NCBI RefSeq assembly: GCF_035917975.1
Contig: NZ_CP109130.1
Coordinates: 372,001 to 436,000, forward strand
Direction: 5' to 3'
DNA length: 64,000 nucleotides
DNA from: Streptosporangium sp. NBC_01756
GTDB taxonomy: Bacteria > Actinomycetota > Actinomycetes > Streptosporangiales > Streptosporangiaceae
Positions 7,777 to 17,969 of the stretch are shown in pieces (positions within the stretch are counted from its first letter, which is position 1; each line of letters opens with the position of its first letter). Made by a program: the position numbers and the translations under genes. A model generated the notes under the pieces. That model saw only the letters and a program-made list of their open reading frames with translations. It did not search any database and was not told the DNA's origin.

Positions 7777-8608
7777 AACTCCCCCACGCCTGGCGGCAGC
7801 CGCTGGCGATCGTCGGCGGGGTGATCGCGCTCGCCTGGATCGTGATCGCGCTGGCCGCCCCGCTGCTGGCGCCGCACGACCCGCTCGCCCAGGACCTGCC
7901 CCGGCTGGCCTCACCCGGACCGGGACACTGGTTCGGCACCGACCAGCTCGGCCGCGACATCCTGAGCAGGGTGATGTACGGTGCCCGGCTGTCGATCCCG
8001 CTGACGCTGCTGCTGGTCGTGCTCTCGGTGCTGATCGGCGGCCTGCTCGGGGCCTGCGCCGGATATTTCGGTAAATGGGTTGATGAGACGATCATGCGGT
8101 TCGCCGACCTCGTCTTCGCCTTCCCCACCGTGATCCTGGCCATGGTGGTCGCCGCGGCGCTCGGCGCGAGCCTCACCAACGCCGTGCTCGCCGTACTCGT
8201 CGTCGCCTGGCCCGCCTACGCCCGCGTCACCCGCGGTCTGGTGCTGGGTGTGCGTGAGCGCGAGTTCGTGGTGAGCGGGCGGCTGCTCGGCTTCTCCGCG
8301 TGGCGCTCGCTCCGGGTGGACGTGCTGCCGAACGTCACCGGGCCGATCCTGGTGCTCGCGACCCTCGACATCGGTACCGCGCTGCTGCTGCTGTCGGGCC
8401 TGTCCTTCCTCGGGCTCGGCGCGAAGCCGCCGTCCCCCGAGTGGGGCGCGATGGTCGCCTCCGGAGTGGAGGTCTTCGACAGCTGGTGGGTGGCGACCTT
8501 CCCCGGCCTGGCCATCCTGACCGTCGTCCTCGCCTTCAACTTCCTCGGCGACACGCTGCGCGACGCCCTCGACCCCCGTACGGCCCGCGCCATCAAGGAG
8601 CGTGCGCT

Positions 8609-8612
<4 letters not shown>
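7773..8612 (+). CDS. peptide ABC transporter permease, DppC/OppC type
   Basis: The start is the GTG at 7773, which overlaps the previous stop in GTGA; this yields 279 residues. An N-terminal membrane helix is followed by the DppC landmark DPLAQDL and HWFGTDQLGRDILSRVMYGA. About five further helices follow, and an EAA loop reads EREFVVSGRLLGFSAWRSL. It pairs with the DppB-type protein as the second half of the pore. The 4-base overlaps on both sides indicate translational coupling. Confidence 0.92.
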
Positions 8613-9375
<763 letters not shown>

Positions 9376-9379
<4 letters not shown>

Positions 9380-10290
9380 CACTGCTGAGCGTGGACGACC
9401 TCGTCGTCGAACACCGCACTCCCGGCCGGCCCCTGGTGCGCGCCGTGGCCGGAGCCAGCCTGACCGTCGCGGCGGGCGAGGTCGTCGGCCTCGTCGGCGA
9501 GTCGGGGTGCGGCAAGTCGACACTGGCCCGCGCGGTGTGCGGGCTCAACCCGGCCACGGCCGGGTCGATCACCTTCGACGGGCATCCGGTGACCCCGCTC
9601 GGCCTGCGCCGCAGGAACCGGTCGCTGGCCGGGATCCAGATGGTCTTCCAGGACCCCTACGCCTCGCTGAACCCCCGGCGCCGGGTGGGCGCGCAGATCG
9701 CCGACGGGCTGCGGGCGGTGGGCGACACCACGACCGCGCCCGCCGACCTGCTGGAGCGGGTCGGGCTCCCCCGCGACTTCGCCGGCCGTCATCCGCACGA
9801 GTTCTCCGGCGGCCAGCGGCAGCGGATCGCGATCGCCAGGGCGCTCGCCGCCCGGCCGACCCTGCTGATCGGCGACGAGCCCATCTCCGCGCTCGACGCG
9901 TCCGCCCAGGCGCAGGTGGCCAGGCTGATGCGGGACCTCGCGGTCTCCTCGGGCGCCGGGTTGCTGTTCATCAGCCACGACCTGTCGGTGGTACGGCTGA
10001 TCGCCGACCGGATCGCGGTGATGTATCTCGGGAAGATCGTGGAGGTGGGCCGTACCGCCGAGGTGTGGTCCGACCCCCGCCACCCCTACACCCGAGCCCT
10101 GCTGGGCGCGATCCCCGCCCCCGACGGCGCCGGGGTGCTGCCGGCGGAACTGCCCGGAGACGTGCCCGATCCGGCCGACCCGCCGGCCGGCTGCCGGTTC
10201 CATCCGCGCTGCCCGGTGGCGATGGACGTCTGCCGGGAGCGCGAGCCCGCGTTCGGCCCCGTCGCCTGCTGGCTGCACGAGCCTGCATGA
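9376..10290 (+). CDS. peptide ABC transporter ATP-binding protein, DppF type
   Basis: This protein has 304 residues, and its ATG overlaps the previous stop in ATGA. Walker A is GESGCGKST, the Q-loop lies in VFQDPYASLNPRR, the signature is FSGGQRQR, and the Walker B (LLIGDEPIS) is followed by SHDLSV. Unlike its partner it keeps the family C-terminal extension with the conserved Cys pattern CRFHPRCPVAMDVC, which can hold an iron-sulfur cluster in DppD/DppF relatives. It is the second ATPase of the transporter. Confidence 0.92.
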
Positions 10291-11261
10291 TCGACGAGGT
10301 GCGTCTGCGGATGGCCGAGGAGGGGATCGACGCCCTGGTGCTGCGCCCCTCCCCCGACTTCCGCTACCTGGGCGGCCGGGGCGGCGGATATCTCGTGGTG
10401 ACCGCCGACCGGCCGCCCGCCGCGGCGAGCGGTCCGCTGGAGGCGGCGGCGCTCATCCCCCCGGCCGCCCGACGCGTCGGGGTGGACCCCGAGATGCGGG
10501 CCGTGGAGCTGTTCTCGCTGCGGGTGGAGGCCGAGCTCGTGCTGGCCTCGGCCGTACTCGCCCCGCTCCGGCTGACCAGGGGGCCCGCGGAGGTCGCGGC
10601 GTCGGAACGCGCGGCCTCGGCGGCGGACGCGGTCCTGCTCCTGGCCCGTGAGCTGGCCTGGTTCGGCGCCACCGAGCGCGCGATGGCCCGGCGACTGCGG
10701 GCCATGATGGCCGAGACGGGGTGCGAGGAGGTGCTGTCGGTGCTCGTGGCGGCCGGTGAGCACAGCGCCGCCGCCCGGCACACGCCGGGCGACCGGGTGA
10801 TCAATCCGGGCGACGCGCTCCTGGTCGCGGTGTGCGGGAGGTGGGGCGGCTACTGCGCGGAGGTCGCCCGCGTCTTCGCGGTGGCCGAACCGCCCGAGGA
10901 CTTCGAGGCGATGTACTCGGTGGTCCTGGCCGCGCAGCGCGCCGCCCTCGACCTGCTGCGGCCCGGCGTGCCGGCGGCGGTGGCCGGGCGGGCGGCGCTG
11001 GAGGTGATCGAGGGCAGCGGTTACGGCCACTACGCCGCCGAACGGCCGGGCCGCGGCGTCGGGCTCGGCCACGACGAGGGTCCATGGCTCGACCCCGGCG
11101 ACCCGACCGTGCTCGCCCCCGGCATGACGGTGTGCGTCGAGCCGGCGATCTACCTGCCCGAACTGTTCGGCGCGCGGGTCGCCGACGTCGTGGTCTGCAC
11201 CCCGGCCGGGGCCGAACGGCTCAGCGGGAGCTCCCAGGCCCTGCACGTCATCGACCACTGA
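10287..11261 (+). CDS. M24-fold (Xaa-Pro peptidase-like) protein, probably a pseudoenzyme
   Basis: The start is the ATG at 10287, which overlaps the upstream ATPase stop by 4 bases; 324 residues. The creatinase/prolidase layout is clear: an N-terminal domain, then a pita-bread domain with GDALLVAV, GGYCAEVAR, GRGVGLGHDEGP, GMTVCVEPAIY and ARVADVV. Aligned by eye to prolidases, four of five metal ligands are replaced: the first Asp by Ala, the second Asp by Glu, the His by Arg and the last Glu by Ala. Only the Glu of VEP remains. It is therefore unlikely to be a dinuclear metallopeptidase. As the last gene of a peptide-uptake operon it may bind incoming peptide or regulate uptake (inference). 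Confidence 0.8.
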   Translation: MIDEVRLRMAEEGIDALVLRPSPDFRYLGGRGGGYLVVTADRPPAAASGPLEAAALIPPAARRVGVDPEMRAVELFSLRVEAELVLASAVLAPLRLTRGPAEVAASERAASAADAVLLLARELAWFGATERAMARRLRAMMAETGCEEVLSVLVAAGEHSAAARHTPGDRVINPGDALLVAVCGRWGGYCAEVARVFAVAEPPEDFEAMYSVVLAAQRAALDLLRPGVPAAVAGRAALEVIEGSGYGHYAAERPGRGVGLGHDEGPWLDPGDPTVLAPGMTVCVEPAIYLPELFGARVADVVVCTPAGAERLSGSSQALHVIDH

Positions 11262-11268
11262 GCGGGCG

Positions 11269-11291
11269 GGCCGGTCTGTCGTCAACCGGCC
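11269..11291. terminator. short hairpin between convergent genes
   Basis: A 7-base inverted repeat (GGCCGGT and ACCGGCC) with a 9-base loop lies just after the ABC operon and overlaps the stop of the opposing MFS gene. It may end transcription from both sides. No T-run is present. Confidence 0.4.
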
Positions 11292-12475
11292 GGCAGCGCC
11301 ACGATGGCGGGCCCGAACGCGGTCCCCAGCAGGTAGCACAGGGTGAACAGGCCGATCGCGGCCGGTCTGTGCGCTTCGGGGGCCGCCGCGGTGGCGCGGA
11401 CCGCCAGCACGCCCTGGCCCGAGGCCGCCGCGATCGAGGCGGCGGCCTGGGCGATCAGCAGGCCGGGAACCCATGAGGTGAACGCGGCGGCCAGGACCGC
11501 CGCGACGCCGGTGACGGCCAGTGCCGCGATCATCAGGCGGGGCCGGATCCGGGTGGACGCCGCCACCACGAACCACGACAGCGCGCCGCCGAACAGCAAC
11601 GGCCACACCATGGCCACGCCGATCTGCGCGGACGACCAGGTCGTCAGCTCCGACAGCCGGACCGGAAGCGCGTAGATCAGCCCGAAATTGCCCACAGCCA
11701 GGGCGAAGGCCAGTCCCGCGGCCCCCAGGAAGCGGGGCGCGCGGACCAGGGCGGCCGGCACGAAACCCGTCGGCCGGATCCGCAGACGCAGCCCGAGCGC
11801 CACCGCCGCGGCGACCGCGCACAGTCCGGCGGCCACCGGCTGGTGGGGCACGGACACCAACGCGGTGACCAGCCCGGTCAGCACCACCACCCCGATCACG
11901 TCGAACCTGCCGGGCGACGGCTCGGACCGGACCGCCTGCCGCAACACGGCGGGCACCGCCAGCACGGCCACGACCGGCAGGGCGAGCACGACCCGCCAGG
12001 ACAGCAGGTCGCTGACCAGCGATCCGGCCAGCGGGGAGACGGAGCCGACCACGGCGAGCGAGGCCGTGGCCACGCCCATCCGGCGAGGGGAGTCGGCCAG
12101 TTGCATGGCGATCGCCGTCAGCCCCGCGGCGCCCAGCGCCTGCGCGGCGGCGGCGAGGAGGAGGGCGGGCAGACCGGGGGCGACGAGAGCGAGGCCCGCG
12201 CCGGTCAGGGCGAGCAGGGCGCAAGCCGTCGCCGTGCCGCGCATGCCGCGGTGGCCGACCAGCCCTGACATCAGCGGCGTCCCCACCGCGATGCCCCACC
12301 CGAACACCGTCACCAGCCAGGTCGCCGACCCCGTCGAGACTCCCAGGCCGCCGGCCACCTCGCCCAGGATGAGCGCCGGTCCCGCGATCCCGAACGACAT
12401 CGGCCCGGCCAGCACCGCCAGGGAGACCGCGGAGACCCCGGTCTGCCGCGCCGGAGCCGCGGGCGGAGCGCTCAT
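11282..12475 (-). CDS. MFS transporter (DHA1-like)
   Basis: This 397-residue membrane protein starts at the ATG overlapping the stop of the upstream ene-reductase gene by 4 bases. About twelve hydrophobic segments are visible. An MFS signature-like loop reads GLVGHRGMRGTA after the second helix, followed by repeated Ala/Gly/Leu-rich helices. The sequence resembles drug-efflux or aromatic-compound MFS proteins. The substrate is unknown. The operon arrangement suggests export of a product or substrate of the reductase. Confidence 0.85.
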   Translation of the reverse strand: MSAPPAAPARQTGVSAVSLAVLAGPMSFGIAGPALILGEVAGGLGVSTGSATWLVTVFGWGIAVGTPLMSGLVGHRGMRGTATACALLALTGAGLALVAPGLPALLLAAAAQALGAAGLTAIAMQLADSPRRMGVATASLAVVGSVSPLAGSLVSDLLSWRVVLALPVVAVLAVPAVLRQAVRSEPSPGRFDVIGVVVLTGLVTALVSVPHQPVAAGLCAVAAAVALGLRLRIRPTGFVPAALVRAPRFLGAAGLAFALAVGNFGLIYALPVRLSELTTWSSAQIGVAMVWPLLFGGALSWFVVAASTRIRPRLMIAALAVTGVAAVLAAAFTSWVPGLLIAQAAASIAAASGQGVLAVRATAAAPEAHRPAAIGLFTLCYLLGTAFGPAIVALPAG

Positions 12476-13536
12476 CGGGCTTCCAGCGTCGGATAGTCGG
12501 TGTAACCGCGGTGGTCGCCGCCGTAGAAGGAGGCGGGGTCGGGCTCGTTGTAGGGCCCCCCGGCCTTGACGCGCTCGGGCAGGTCGGGGTTGGCCAGCCA
12601 CAGCGAGCCGAGGCTGACCGCGTCGCACAGGCCCTTGCGGAGCACCGCGACCGCCGAGCCGATCCTCTCCCCGGTGGTGGCGTGCGGGTTGAGGATCAGC
12701 GTGCCCGGCCATGCGGCCCGGATCAGTTCGGTGATCTCCCGGTCGAACTCCATGATGTGCACGTAGCCCGGCTCGAACGGTGCCAGCGCGCGCATCAGGG
12801 CCGGATACACCGTGGCCGGGTCATGTTCCCGGATGCCGTTGGCGGGGTTGGCCGGAGAGATGCGGACGCCGACCCGCTCCGGCCCGATCGCATCGGTGAC
12901 CGCCCTGACGACCTCGGCCGCGAAGCGGATCCGGTTCTGCACCGGACCGCCGTAGGAGTCGGAGCGGACGTTGGTGCTGCCACACAGGAACTGATGGAGC
13001 AGGTAGCCGTTGGCGGCGTGCAGCTCCACCCCGTCGAACCCGGCCGCCATCGCGTTCCGCGCGGCCGCGACGAAGTCCTCGACCGTCGCGGCGATGTCCG
13101 CGAGCGTCATCGCCCGCGGGGTGGGGTGGTCGAGCATGCCTTCCCTGGTGAAGATCCGCCCGCCGGATGCGATCGCCGACGGGGCCATGGGCAGTGCCCC
13201 GTCCGGGTAGAGACACGGGTGGCCGATCCGGCCGGCGTGCATCAACTGCGCGAAGATCCGGCCGCCTCCGCCGTGGACGGCATCGGTGACCCGGCGCCAC
13301 GCTTCGACCTGCTCCGGCGAGTGCAGGCCCGGGGAGTCGATGTAGCCCTGGCCGATCACCGAAGGCTGGATGCCCTCCGTGATGATCAGGCCGGCGGCGG
13401 CCCGTTGCGTGTAATACTCGGCCGTCAGGTCGGTCACCAGCCCGCCGCTCGCACGGCTGCGTGTCATCGGCGCCATCACCAGGCGGTTGGGGAGGGTCAG
13501 CTTGCCTATGATGACCTGCTCGAATAGCTCGTTCAT
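12472..13536 (-). CDS. Old Yellow Enzyme family ene-reductase / NADH:flavin oxidoreductase
   Basis: This FMN-dependent TIM-barrel enzyme has 354 residues when started at the ATG giving MNELFEQ. A GTG 30 bases further upstream is also possible, and neither has a strong ribosome site. Family landmarks are LPNRLVMAPMTRSRA near the N-terminus, the substrate-binding segment ELHAANGYLLHQFL, and SDSYGGPVQNRIRF. Such enzymes reduce activated C=C bonds (as NemA or OPR do) with NAD(P)H. It is divergent from the LuxR-type regulator gene and overlaps the MFS gene downstream, so reductase and efflux pump are likely co-expressed. Confidence 0.9.
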   Translation of the reverse strand: MNELFEQVIIGKLTLPNRLVMAPMTRSRASGGLVTDLTAEYYTQRAAAGLIITEGIQPSVIGQGYIDSPGLHSPEQVEAWRRVTDAVHGGGGRIFAQLMHAGRIGHPCLYPDGALPMAPSAIASGGRIFTREGMLDHPTPRAMTLADIAATVEDFVAAARNAMAAGFDGVELHAANGYLLHQFLCGSTNVRSDSYGGPVQNRIRFAAEVVRAVTDAIGPERVGVRISPANPANGIREHDPATVYPALMRALAPFEPGYVHIMEFDREITELIRAAWPGTLILNPHATTGERIGSAVAVLRKGLCDAVSLGSLWLANPDLPERVKAGGPYNEPDPASFYGGDHRGYTDYPTLEAR

Positions 13537-13573
13537 GGTAATGAAGCTAGGAGTGGGGAGCCGCACGACGAAT

Positions 13574-13588
13574 CAGTAATATCTACTG
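13574..13588. promoter_or_regulatory. small AT-rich dyad in divergent ene-reductase / LuxR gap
   Basis: CAGTA and TACTG half-sites are separated by 5 bases in the 74-base gap between divergent genes. The dyad could serve as an operator for either gene. It is short, so chance occurrence cannot be excluded. Confidence 0.25.
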
Positions 13589-13610
13589 GTTCTGGATACG
13601 TGGAGGGTGC

Positions 13611-16274
13611 GTGCTGTACGGGCGGTCCACTGAGCAGGTCGAGCTCGAGGTCCTGGTCACCGCGGCGCTGGAGGGGCGCAGCGGCGTCCTCGTGGTGCGC
13701 GGTGAGGCGGGCATCGGCAAGACCGCGCTACTGGACTGGGCGGCCGGGACTGCGGCCGGGCACGGGCTGCGGGTGGTGCGGGTCACCGGCGTCGAGCAGG
13801 AGGCCGACCTGGCGTTCGGCGGTCTGACACAGCTGCTGTGGCCGCTGCAGGATCGTCTTGACGCGCTGCCGGGACCGCAGGCCGCCGCGCTGAAAGCCGT
13901 ACTCGGAGCCGAGTCGGCCGGGGGCCGGGACCGCTTCCTCACCGGGCTCGCCGTACTCACGCTCCTGGCCGACCTGGCGGAGGACGTCCCGGTGCTCTGC
14001 CTGGTCGACGATGCTCAGTGGCTCGACCAGGCCAGCGCGGAGCCCCTGCTGTTCGCCGCCCGGCGGCTCGCGGCCGAGGGGGTGGCGATGGTGTTCGCCA
14101 CGCGGGAGGACGGCTTCGCCGCGCCCGGGCTGGGCGAGCTGCGGCCTTCCCGGCTGGACGGCCGGGACTCGGCCCGCCTGCTGGCCGAGCACCAGGTGGC
14201 GCCGGTCCGGCGGGAGAAGATCATCGCTGAGTCCGCGGGCAATCCCCTGGCGCTGATCGAGTTCGCCGCGGGGCAGCGCGGCCAATCGGCTGAGCCGCTG
14301 TTTCCGCAGGTCGCCGACCGGGTGCTGGCGTCGTTCCGGGTCCAGATCGGGCGGTTGCCCGAGCGGACCCGGCTGATGATGCTGATGGCCGCCGCGGAGG
14401 GAAGAGGCGACCTGGCGCTGGTGCTGCGGGCGGCGCACCTGATGGGCACCGGCCTCGCCGACCTTGAGGAGGCGGAACGGGCCGGGCTGATCCAGGTGAC
14501 CGAATCGGCCGTCGTCTTCCGGCATCCGCTGATCGCCACCGCCGCCTACCAGGGAACCGTGTCGTCCCGGCGCGTCGCCGTGCACCGGGCCCTCGTCGAA
14601 GTGGCCGAAGACCCCGACTGCCGCGCGCACCACCTGCCCGCCGCGACGATGGAACCCGACGCGGGCGTCGCATCCGAGCTCGCGGCGGCGGCCGAGCGGG
14701 CCGGCGCCCGCACCGCCTACACCGCCGCCGCCCGCCTGTACGAGCAGGCCGCCCGGCTCGCCGTCACCGGACAGGACCCGGTCGGCTGGCTCGCCCGCGC
14801 GGCGGCGGCGGCCCTGTCGGGCGGCCGGCCCGACCAGGCCGCCGAACTGGCCGAAAGGGCCGAAGATATCGCCGGGCCCCCCGCGGGAGGCTCCGCCCGG
14901 TCAGGCCCGCCCGCCGAAGGGGAGCACCACGACGCCGTGGCGGAGCTCACCTCGGTGCGCGCGGCCGCGATGTTCGAGCTGGGCGAGGAGGAGAAGGCCG
15001 TCCACCTGCTCCTGGACCGCGCCGATCGAGCGGCCCCGCGCCAGGGCGGCGCCATGCTCCGCACCGGCGCGACTTACGCCTGGTTCACCGGTGACGAGGC
15101 CGCCGTGTCGGCCGCCGCCCGGAAACTGGCCGCCCTCGGCGAACCCGACCAGATGGCCGAAGGCCTGGCGCACCTCATGCGGGCCGACTACGCCCGCGGC
15201 CTCCCGCTGCTGGTGGACTTCCTGGCCCGGACCCCCGACACCGAGCGCGCCCTGTTCACTGGGATGATCATCGGTAACGACGCCACCACCATGGCGCTGG
15301 CCGCCGCCGAAGTGGCCCGCTGCCGTGAACAGGGCCTCATCGGCGCCCTGCCCCAGGTGCTCCAGATCCTGGCCCAGACCCAGGTATGGGCCGGCCTGCA
15401 CCGCGAGGCCGAGGCCGCGGTGGCGGAGGCCGCCGGGATCGCCTGCGACAGCGGCCTGCAGCAGCGCATCGCCTGGCTCAACGGTGTCCCCGCCCGGATC
15501 GCCGCCATCGAAGGCGACGAGTCCCGCTGCCGCCGCCTGGTCGGCGAAGTCCCCGGCGCCTATCAGGCGACCGGCGACGCCATCCTGAGCCTGCTGGAGC
15601 TGTCCACAGGCGACCACGAGTCGGCCCTGGACCGCCTGGAAGCCGCCTGGTCCGGCCCGGGCCGCAACGCCGCGGTGCTCCTGTCCTCCGCCCCCGACCA
15701 GATCGAGGCGGCGGTACGGCTGGCGCAACCGCACCGCGCCGAGCAGCCGCTTCGCCGCCTTCGTGCCTGGGCGCAGGCCTCCGCACAGCCCTGGGTCCAG
15801 GCCGTCGCGCTCCGCTGCCAGGCCCTGACGAGCGACGACGAGACCTCGTTCCAAGCGGCTCTCACCCTGCACGAGCAGAGCGGCCGCCCCTTCGAACACG
15901 CGCGCACCCAGCTGCTCTACGGCGAATGGCTCCGCCGTGCCCGCCGCCCCGGCGACGCCGGCGCTCCCTTGCACGCGGCCCTGGAAACCTTCACCCGCCT
16001 GGACGCCGCTCCCTGGATCACCCGGGCCCGGTCCGAACTCCACGCGAGCGGCGAGTCCCCCCGAGCCGCGCACCCCTCCCCCACCGCCCCCGCCGCCCCG
16101 CTCACACCGCGAGAGCTCCACGTGGTGCGGCTGGCCGCCGCCGGCCGCAGCAGCCGCGAGATCGCCGCCCAGCTCTTCCTGAGCCCCCGTACGGTCGAAT
16201 ACCACCTGTACAAGGCCTATCCCAAGCTGGGCGTCACCTCCCGCCGCGAACTCAGCCGCCTGAACCTCCCCTGA
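13611..16274 (+). CDS. LuxR-family regulator with STAND ATPase domain (LAL type)
   Basis: This 887-residue protein starts at a GTG preceded by a GGAGG site. A Walker A, GEAGIGKT, is at residues 31-38 and a Walker B-like VLCLVDDAQWLD lies near 130. A long helical repeat region of TPR type follows. The C-terminal 57 residues form a LuxR helix-turn-helix (LTPRELHVVRLAAAGRSSRE, then IAAQLFLSPRTVEYHL). Members such as MalT are ATP-dependent activators, and in actinomycetes they often control secondary metabolism or transport. It is divergent from the ene-reductase/MFS operon and convergent with a drug-efflux gene, overlapping the latter by 23 bases. Confidence 0.92.
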   Translation: MLYGRSTEQVELEVLVTAALEGRSGVLVVRGEAGIGKTALLDWAAGTAAGHGLRVVRVTGVEQEADLAFGGLTQLLWPLQDRLDALPGPQAAALKAVLGAESAGGRDRFLTGLAVLTLLADLAEDVPVLCLVDDAQWLDQASAEPLLFAARRLAAEGVAMVFATREDGFAAPGLGELRPSRLDGRDSARLLAEHQVAPVRREKIIAESAGNPLALIEFAAGQRGQSAEPLFPQVADRVLASFRVQIGRLPERTRLMMLMAAAEGRGDLALVLRAAHLMGTGLADLEEAERAGLIQVTESAVVFRHPLIATAAYQGTVSSRRVAVHRALVEVAEDPDCRAHHLPAATMEPDAGVASELAAAAERAGARTAYTAAARLYEQAARLAVTGQDPVGWLARAAAAALSGGRPDQAAELAERAEDIAGPPAGGSARSGPPAEGEHHDAVAELTSVRAAAMFELGEEEKAVHLLLDRADRAAPRQGGAMLRTGATYAWFTGDEAAVSAAARKLAALGEPDQMAEGLAHLMRADYARGLPLLVDFLARTPDTERALFTGMIIGNDATTMALAAAEVARCREQGLIGALPQVLQILAQTQVWAGLHREAEAAVAEAAGIACDSGLQQRIAWLNGVPARIAAIEGDESRCRRLVGEVPGAYQATGDAILSLLELSTGDHESALDRLEAAWSGPGRNAAVLLSSAPDQIEAAVRLAQPHRAEQPLRRLRAWAQASAQPWVQAVALRCQALTSDDETSFQAALTLHEQSGRPFEHARTQLLYGEWLRRARRPGDAGAPLHAALETFTRLDAAPWITRARSELHASGESPRAAHPSPTAPAAPLTPRELHVVRLAAAGRSSREIAAQLFLSPRTVEYHLYKAYPKLGVTSRRELSRLNLP

Positions 16275-17808
16275 CCGCGTCCGCCTGGCCGGACCCCACC
16301 CGCCGGAGCGTGGTGACCGCGATGAGCGCGGTGGCGACCGCGAACACCGCGCACACGACGGCGACCGTGTTCAGCCCGCCGGTGTAGGCGTCCCTGGCGG
16401 CGGCCAGCACCTGGTCGCCGATCCCGGCGGGAAGCTTTCCGGCCACCGCCAGCGCGCTTTCGAGGCTGTCGCGGGCGATCTCAGCGGCGTCCGCCGGGAC
16501 GCCGGACGGCACGGTGATCGCATCGCGGTAGACGACGGCGCCGAGACTGCCCAGCCCGGCGATGCCCACCGCCACGCCGAGGTGACTGCTGGTCTCCTGC
16601 AGCGAGGCGGCCGACCCTGCCTGCTGCGGCGGGGCGGAGCTCACGACCAGGTGGGTGCCCAGCGCCCCGATGGGGCCGGTGCCGAAGAAGCTGACCACGA
16701 AACCGGTCACCAGCAGCGGTAGCCCGCCGACCGGATCGACGAAGGCGACCAGCGCGTAACCCACCGCGGCGACGGCCAGTCCCGCTCCGATGACGATCCC
16801 CATCGAAAACCGCTTCGCCAGGGCCGGAGCCAGCTGCGCGGAGACGATGGACGCGATCGCCGACGGCACCATCCACAGTCCTGCCTGCACCGGGGACAGA
16901 CCCTCGACCATCTGGAGGAAGCCGGTGATGAACAGGTAGCTTCCGGCCACGGCGACCATGAGGAGAGTCGTGATCAGCAGCGAGGCGGTGAAGGCGGCGT
17001 TGCGGAAGAGGCGGACGTCCAGCACCGGATGGGTGAGCGTGCGCTGCCGCGCCACGAACACGGCGCCGACGGCCAGGCCGGCCACGACCGTCAGGATCGG
17101 CAGCGGCTGCCAGCCGTACCTGGTGATCTCCTTGAGTCCGTAGACGACCGGGAGGATCGCGGCCAGCGAGAGCGCCACGCTCAGCAGGTCCAGCTTGCCG
17201 CCTTCGGGGTCACGGTACTCCGGCAGCAGGATCGGCGCCGCGACCAGCAGGACCAGCATGACCGGCACGCCCAGGAGGAACACCGAGCCCCACCAGAAGA
17301 ACTCGAGCAGCATCCCACCGATCACCGGGCCGAGCGCGGTGCCGGCCATGAAGCAACTGGCCCACAGCGCGATGGCCCTGCCGCGCTGCTGCGGGTCCTG
17401 GAACATGTTGCCGATCAGCGCCAGGGTCGACGGCATGAGCGTCGCCGCGGCGACACCGAGCAGCGCGCGGCTCACGATCAGCATCTCGGCGCTGGTCGAG
17501 TAGGCGGCCAGCAGGGAGGTGACGCCGACGGCGACGGCGCCGATCATCAGCAGCCTCCGGCGGCCGATCCGGTCCCCGAGCGTGCCCATGGTGACCAGGA
17601 AACCGGCCATCAGGAACCCGTAGATGTCCATGATCCACAACGTCTGCGTGCCGGTGGGCTGCAACGCCTCGGCCAGCGGCGGCAACGCCAGGAACAGCAC
17701 GCTCTGGTCAAGGGACATCAACAGGGTGGGCAGCGCCAGTACGGCGAGGCCGGTCCACTCCCGGGACCCGGCCTTGCGGCCGACGGCCCCAACGGTCTGC
17801 GACGACAT
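16252..17808 (-). CDS. MFS multidrug transporter, DHA2 (QacA/EmrB-like, 14 TM)
   Basis: This 518-residue protein starts at the ATG preceded by GGAAGGATTTCCC; a longer upstream frame lacks a ribosome site and homology. The first helix contains TLLMSLDQSVLFLALPPLAE, the characteristic DHA2 D-motif. The MFS motif A loop reads GTLGDRIGRRRLL. About fourteen membrane segments are apparent. Such pumps use the proton gradient to export drugs or self-made metabolites. It is divergent from the SARP-type regulator at 17970, which may regulate it. The 3' end overlaps the LuxR-type gene tail to tail. Confidence 0.9.
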   Translation of the reverse strand: MSSQTVGAVGRKAGSREWTGLAVLALPTLLMSLDQSVLFLALPPLAEALQPTGTQTLWIMDIYGFLMAGFLVTMGTLGDRIGRRRLLMIGAVAVGVTSLLAAYSTSAEMLIVSRALLGVAAATLMPSTLALIGNMFQDPQQRGRAIALWASCFMAGTALGPVIGGMLLEFFWWGSVFLLGVPVMLVLLVAAPILLPEYRDPEGGKLDLLSVALSLAAILPVVYGLKEITRYGWQPLPILTVVAGLAVGAVFVARQRTLTHPVLDVRLFRNAAFTASLLITTLLMVAVAGSYLFITGFLQMVEGLSPVQAGLWMVPSAIASIVSAQLAPALAKRFSMGIVIGAGLAVAAVGYALVAFVDPVGGLPLLVTGFVVSFFGTGPIGALGTHLVVSSAPPQQAGSAASLQETSSHLGVAVGIAGLGSLGAVVYRDAITVPSGVPADAAEIARDSLESALAVAGKLPAGIGDQVLAAARDAYTGGLNTVAVVCAVFAVATALIAVTTLRRVGSGQADAVRGGSGG

Positions 17809-17969
17809 GGGAAATCCTTCCGTGGTCCGCGGATCCGCTCGTGATCCGCTCAGCACGACCACCGTGCACGCCGGGACTCCCGGTCTTCTCTCGGTCCGCT
17901 CCCGGCCCCCTCCCGTCCCGACGTCGGCCTGCGGGACGGGCGCCGGCGGCGTTCGGTTACCGTGGCTGC

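Noticed and set aside
10086..12299. 737-codon minus-strand open frame across the M24 and MFS genes
   Set aside because: It is a composition artefact: an Arg/Gly/Pro-rich shadow of two well supported genes.
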